Translations under genes and position numbers: made by a program
In this document: one piece after another, positions 61,048-64,000 of the stretch
How the letters are laid out: the number at the start of each line of letters is the position of its first letter
Position numbering within the stretch: position 1 is the stretch's first letter
Assembly (NCBI RefSeq): GCF_003268815.1
Contig: NZ_QLSV01000013.1
Coordinates: forward strand, 51,616-115,615
Origin: Flavobacterium lacus
GTDB taxonomy: Bacteria > Bacteroidota > Bacteroidia > Flavobacteriales > Flavobacteriaceae
Direction of reading: 5' to 3'
DNA: 64,000 nucleotides
Notes under the pieces: model-generated
Seen by the model: only the letters and a program-made list of their open reading frames with translations
Database searches by the model: none
What the model was told of the DNA's origin: nothing

Positions 61048-61989
61048 TTAGAAAAATCGTGGGGATTTATCGTAGCCATTGTTCTTTCCTTTTTTGTTCA
61101 AATCAAACAATATCATAATTTCATGACTTCCGGAATTGAAATTTCCCAAGTTAGAAAGCGTGTAATCATAAGCATAACCAACCCGAAGCGAAGGCGAAAC
61201 TTTAAAATTCACTAATCCGCTCACAGAATCATCCCATCGATATCCGGCTCCAATTTCAAACACATTATTGATTAAAAAATTGCTTGTAATATCAAAAGAC
61301 ATTGGTGCTCCGGTTGCCGCTTTGGTCATAAAGGCGGGTTTGAATTTTAAATTATCATTCAAATTAAACACATAACCACCTGTAAAAAAGTAGTGAATTT
61401 CTTCAACACCGGTTGCTATAATTCCGTCTTGTCGTTCTAAATGTTTGGTTCGTAATAAATTCGGACTGGATAAACCTACATAATAATTTTCACCAAAGTA
61501 AAAAGCCCCTACTCCAACGTTAGGAAAAGTTCTGCTTAAATTATTGGCAAAGGCCGGATCGGGAAGATCGTCTGAATAAACAAATCCGTCAAAACTTGTA
61601 TTAAAAAAAGTGGCTCCTCCTTTTATTCCAAAGGAAAGTTTATTAGTTTCATTCAATTTTAAAACATAAGCAAAATCGACAAAAACGTTGGTTTCATTCA
61701 CTACATCACCAATTTGATCGTGGATAATAGAAAGTCCCATTTCAATCTTTTTAGCAATAGGCGAATGAGCAAAAAATGAACCTGTTGTTGGTCCGCCCAC
61801 CGATCCAACCCACTGTGCACGATAAAGAGCTCCAAAATTAATTACATCCGGATTGTCTGTTGCATAGGCAGGATTGAGCACACTCATATTATACATATAT
61901 TGCGTGTATTGCGGATCCTGTTGCGCTTCTGCCACAAACGAGAAGAGCAACAACAATAATTGAATTTTATATTTCAAAAGTTTTTTCAT
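61048..61989 (-). CDS. PorP/SprF-family outer membrane protein
   Basis: A 313-residue outer membrane protein with a signal peptide (KIQLLLLLFSFVAEAQ). The family core DPQYTQYMYNMSVLNPAYA is followed by GALYRAQWVGSVGGPTTGSF, FAHSPIAKKIEMGLSIIHDQ and KLSFGIKGGATFFNTS, all diagnostic of PorP/SprF, an outer membrane barrel needed for delivery of some T9SS cargo, such as the SprB adhesin in Flavobacterium johnsoniae. It lies between the type B sorted adhesin gene and the OmpA/PD40 gene, on one strand with 14 and 11 bp gaps. Confidence 0.93.
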   Translation of the reverse strand: MKKLLKYKIQLLLLLFSFVAEAQQDPQYTQYMYNMSVLNPAYATDNPDVINFGALYRAQWVGSVGGPTTGSFFAHSPIAKKIEMGLSIIHDQIGDVVNETNVFVDFAYVLKLNETNKLSFGIKGGATFFNTSFDGFVYSDDLPDPAFANNLSRTFPNVGVGAFYFGENYYVGLSSPNLLRTKHLERQDGIIATGVEEIHYFFTGGYVFNLNDNLKFKPAFMTKAATGAPMSFDITSNFLINNVFEIGAGYRWDDSVSGLVNFKVSPSLRVGYAYDYTLSNLGNFNSGSHEIMILFDLNKKGKNNGYDKSPRFF

Positions 61990-62003
61990 AACCAATGTTG
62001 TAA

Positions 62004-64000
62004 TTATCTGCTTAAATAAACCCTTCCTTGTAATGGTTCTCTAATTCCGTCATTAAAATTGATGATAAAGAAATAGACGCCTGCGGGAAGTTTGTTCCCA
62101 CCAACTTGAATTCCTTTGTCTGATGTTCCATCCCAATCTTGAGACCCTGCATTTCCTTTGTAAAGGATGCTGCCGTAACGATTGAATATTTCTAAATCGA
62201 AATTCGGATACAATGTTCTGATATTTTTAATCACAAAAAAGTCATTAATTCCATCATCATTTGGTGAAAAACCATCGGGAATAAGTATGTCTGTGCAATT
62301 TCTAATTGATACCGTTACCGCTAATCGGATGGTACTTTCACAACCGGTTGAAGATTGAATGGAAGCATAATAAATTTGCCCATCAACCAAAACTGTTGAA
62401 TCAGAATAGGCATTTCCATTCAAAGGAGCATCATACCAAATAATGGTTTGGCCACTATCGATGTTGTTGCTTAAATTGGCAATGGTAGCATTTACATCTT
62501 CACAAAATGAATTTCCTCCTTCAATAAGTTCAGGAGTTTCTACATTTTCTATGGTTAATGTTACTGCATTAAAAGTATGACCTGGTGTGCCACAAGGATT
62601 TCCTGTATTAGAATTTATTTGATTGATGGAGATCGTAATTTCACCGGCATTTATTATTATGTTGGATGGAATTACAAAGCTAGCTTGTCCATTCAAAAAT
62701 TCAACAGAAATTGTTTCATTATATGAAATTGCTCCGGTTATTTGATAGGTTAATTGGTATGTTCCGTTTGCTAAATTTATTGCATTTATAATTGAAACAG
62801 TTCCATCAGAATTTGCACAAAGTGCAGTTAACGTAACCAATGCTTCTGTTACGGTTGCAGCCGGTAAAATTTCAAATGAAGCAGAAATAGCCGGATTCAA
62901 ATTATCACAAGGTAAAGTTTCACTTGTAATTGAATTAAAAGTCAACGTATAATTTCCTGCCGTTGGAAATACAGAAGCAGGAACTGCAAATTGACCTGAA
63001 CCTCCGGTAATAGCAACATCTCCTGAATTTCCGGTAATCGGATTTGCATTCGGAATAGAATAAATAAATTGATAGGTACCGTCAGCCAAATTAGTTGCTC
63101 CTGAAATTTGAACGACAACTTCCGTTCCAAGACAAACATTTTGAATAGTCAGGTTACTAATTTCCAAAGTTAATAATTGTAAGATTTCAATTTCAAAAGA
63201 TAATCCTAATAATACTGTTTCACAATTTGTATCCGTATTTAGAATAGAATTAAAAACTAGAGTAGTTGCTCCGGGATTTGCCAATTGTGCGGTATCGATT
63301 TCAAAACTCACTTCGCCATCAATAACTGTTAACAATAAGATTTGATTGTCTACTATATTACTTCCTGAAAGCGAATAATTTAAAGAATAATTTCCATCTG
63401 CTAAATTGAAAATGGTAACCGTAGAATTTTCGCCTTGACAAATAGGTGATAATACAATCACATCTTCCGGAAGAATTTCCGTTCCTTGAATAATGATTAA
63501 TTGCACAGGCTCTGAATCTTTATTACAATCGGTCTCAACTGTATAAATAAAATTATACGTTCCCGGCGATAAATTGGTGATCGTTATTACATTTGAAATA
63601 GTTGCTCCTTCATTATTTGTCCAAGTACCATCTGCTTGTTGAGTTCCATCTAATAATGTATTCAAATCAAATGTTCCTTCCGAAGCACAAACACTTTGAA
63701 TGCCGCTAAATGTTCCTGCATTTGCGGTTGATTCTAATGTTACCGTGACACTCGCTGTACTATTTGCACATGGTGGCGTGCCGGTGATTGTATAAGTATA
63801 CGTGTCTGCTGCATCCTGACTTGGGTCGAAAATTCCTGTGCCACTCGCTAAAGCCGGTGACCAAGTTCCACCTGTCTCCGGGTTGTTTCCTAATAATGTG
63901 AATAAATCAAAACTTGCGTCGGTTTCACAAACTATTGTGGCTCCATCGGTTCCTGCATTTGGGATTGGATTGATGGTTACCGTTACCGTTGTGCTTTGTG
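62004..64000 (-). CDS. Large adhesin with T9SS type B sorting domain (5' end outside window)
   Basis: The reverse-strand frame is open from position 64000 to the stop at 62004, giving at least 665 residues; the N-terminus is outside the window. The protein is a series of PKD/Ig-like beta repeats with a conserved pattern LPSGTYQFTY-style: for example NLADGTYQFIYSIPNANPI and NLANGTYQLTYQITGAISY. At the right edge the same pattern continues (FDLFTLLGNNPETGGTWSPA, then CETDASFD). A C-terminal gliding-motility-type sorting domain closes it (IPDGFSPNDDGINDFFVI to GRVYLSR). Surface-exposed adhesin delivered by T9SS, with PorP/SprF and OmpA partners downstream. Confidence 0.92.
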   Translation of the reverse strand, partial: QSTTVTVTINPIPNAGTDGATIVCETDASFDLFTLLGNNPETGGTWSPALASGTGIFDPSQDAADTYTYTITGTPPCANSTASVTVTLESTANAGTFSGIQSVCASEGTFDLNTLLDGTQQADGTWTNNEGATISNVITITNLSPGTYNFIYTVETDCNKDSEPVQLIIIQGTEILPEDVIVLSPICQGENSTVTIFNLADGNYSLNYSLSGSNIVDNQILLLTVIDGEVSFEIDTAQLANPGATTLVFNSILNTDTNCETVLLGLSFEIEILQLLTLEISNLTIQNVCLGTEVVVQISGATNLADGTYQFIYSIPNANPITGNSGDVAITGGSGQFAVPASVFPTAGNYTLTFNSITSETLPCDNLNPAISASFEILPAATVTEALVTLTALCANSDGTVSIINAINLANGTYQLTYQITGAISYNETISVEFLNGQASFVIPSNIIINAGEITISINQINSNTGNPCGTPGHTFNAVTLTIENVETPELIEGGNSFCEDVNATIANLSNNIDSGQTIIWYDAPLNGNAYSDSTVLVDGQIYYASIQSSTGCESTIRLAVTVSIRNCTDILIPDGFSPNDDGINDFFVIKNIRTLYPNFDLEIFNRYGSILYKGNAGSQDWDGTSDKGIQVGGNKLPAGVYFFIINFNDGIREPLQGRVYLSR

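Overview
The window is chromosomal DNA from a member of the Bacteroidota, almost certainly a Flavobacteriaceae close to Flavobacterium. Four things point there. The DNA is AT-rich. Several promoters fit the Bacteroidota pattern TTG-N(19-21)-TAnnTTTG. Type IX secretion (T9SS) parts recur: PorX, PorP/SprF, an OmpA/PD40 lipoprotein-like partner, and type A and type B sorting domains. The gene neighbourhoods are also flavobacterial: HD hydrolase - lpxD - lpxC/fabZ - lpxA - efp - second lpxD, and DUF2520 - KdsC-like - UbiA - Maf - MscS. Species cannot be fixed from the sequence alone.

Layout. 1-6 kb: edge of a thioredoxin-like gene, a YoaK-type membrane protein, a VWA membrane protein, a four-helix-bundle gene bracketed by 34-bp inverted repeats, fabG, and a decaying patch (a membrane protein gene split by an in-frame TGA, then a pirin remnant). 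6-11 kb: a secreted leucine-rich-repeat (LRR) protein, small hypotheticals and sucD. 11-17.7 kb: lipid A operon with efp and an HD-domain protein. 17.8-25.7 kb: porX, tsaE, alanine dehydrogenase, DUF4258, GNAT, a second secreted LRR protein, menD and another GNAT. 25.8-29.6 kb: glutathione peroxidase and a fused CcsBA cytochrome c maturation protein. 29.7-33.3 kb: the tightly packed DUF2520-HAD-UbiA-Maf-MscS operon. 33.3-42 kb: a barrel-like outer membrane protein, PIG-L deacetylase, a 35-residue membrane peptide, a sodium:solute symporter and a TonB-dependent receptor. 42-47.3 kb: DUF2911, then a light-repair cluster (SRPBCC, SDR, class I photolyase, divergent photolyase homologue) and a small lipoprotein. 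47.4-54.6 kb: HAD, TcdA, TatD, DUF1684, a large palindrome, an MFS transporter and a BlaI/M56 sensor-repressor pair with a visible triple operator. 54.6-59.2 kb: a 49-residue conserved peptide, apt, tRNA-Arg(ACG) followed by repeated copies of its own 3' end and a chain of hairpins, a MoxR-like ATPase with a VWA partner, and a pentapeptide-repeat protein. 59.2-64 kb: an OmpA/PD40 protein, PorP/SprF and a large type B sorted adhesin running off the right edge.

How genes work together. Lipid A acylation and deacetylation steps are made from one operon. T9SS regulation (PorX), its surface cargo (two LRR proteins, the adhesin) and accessory outer membrane parts (PorP/SprF, OmpA) are spread over the window. 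The MoxR/VWA pair and the BlaI/M56 pair are self-contained modules.

Most unusual signals: the tRNA-Arg tail repeats (like the arrangement known downstream of E. coli tyrT); the inverted-repeat cassette holding a 23S-intervening-sequence-type protein outside any rRNA gene; the 20-bp-phased BlaI operator on the promoter core; the ~100-bp imperfect palindrome near 50.37 kb; and a photolyase homologue lacking the proximal tryptophan. No CRISPR array, prophage or transposase was seen.
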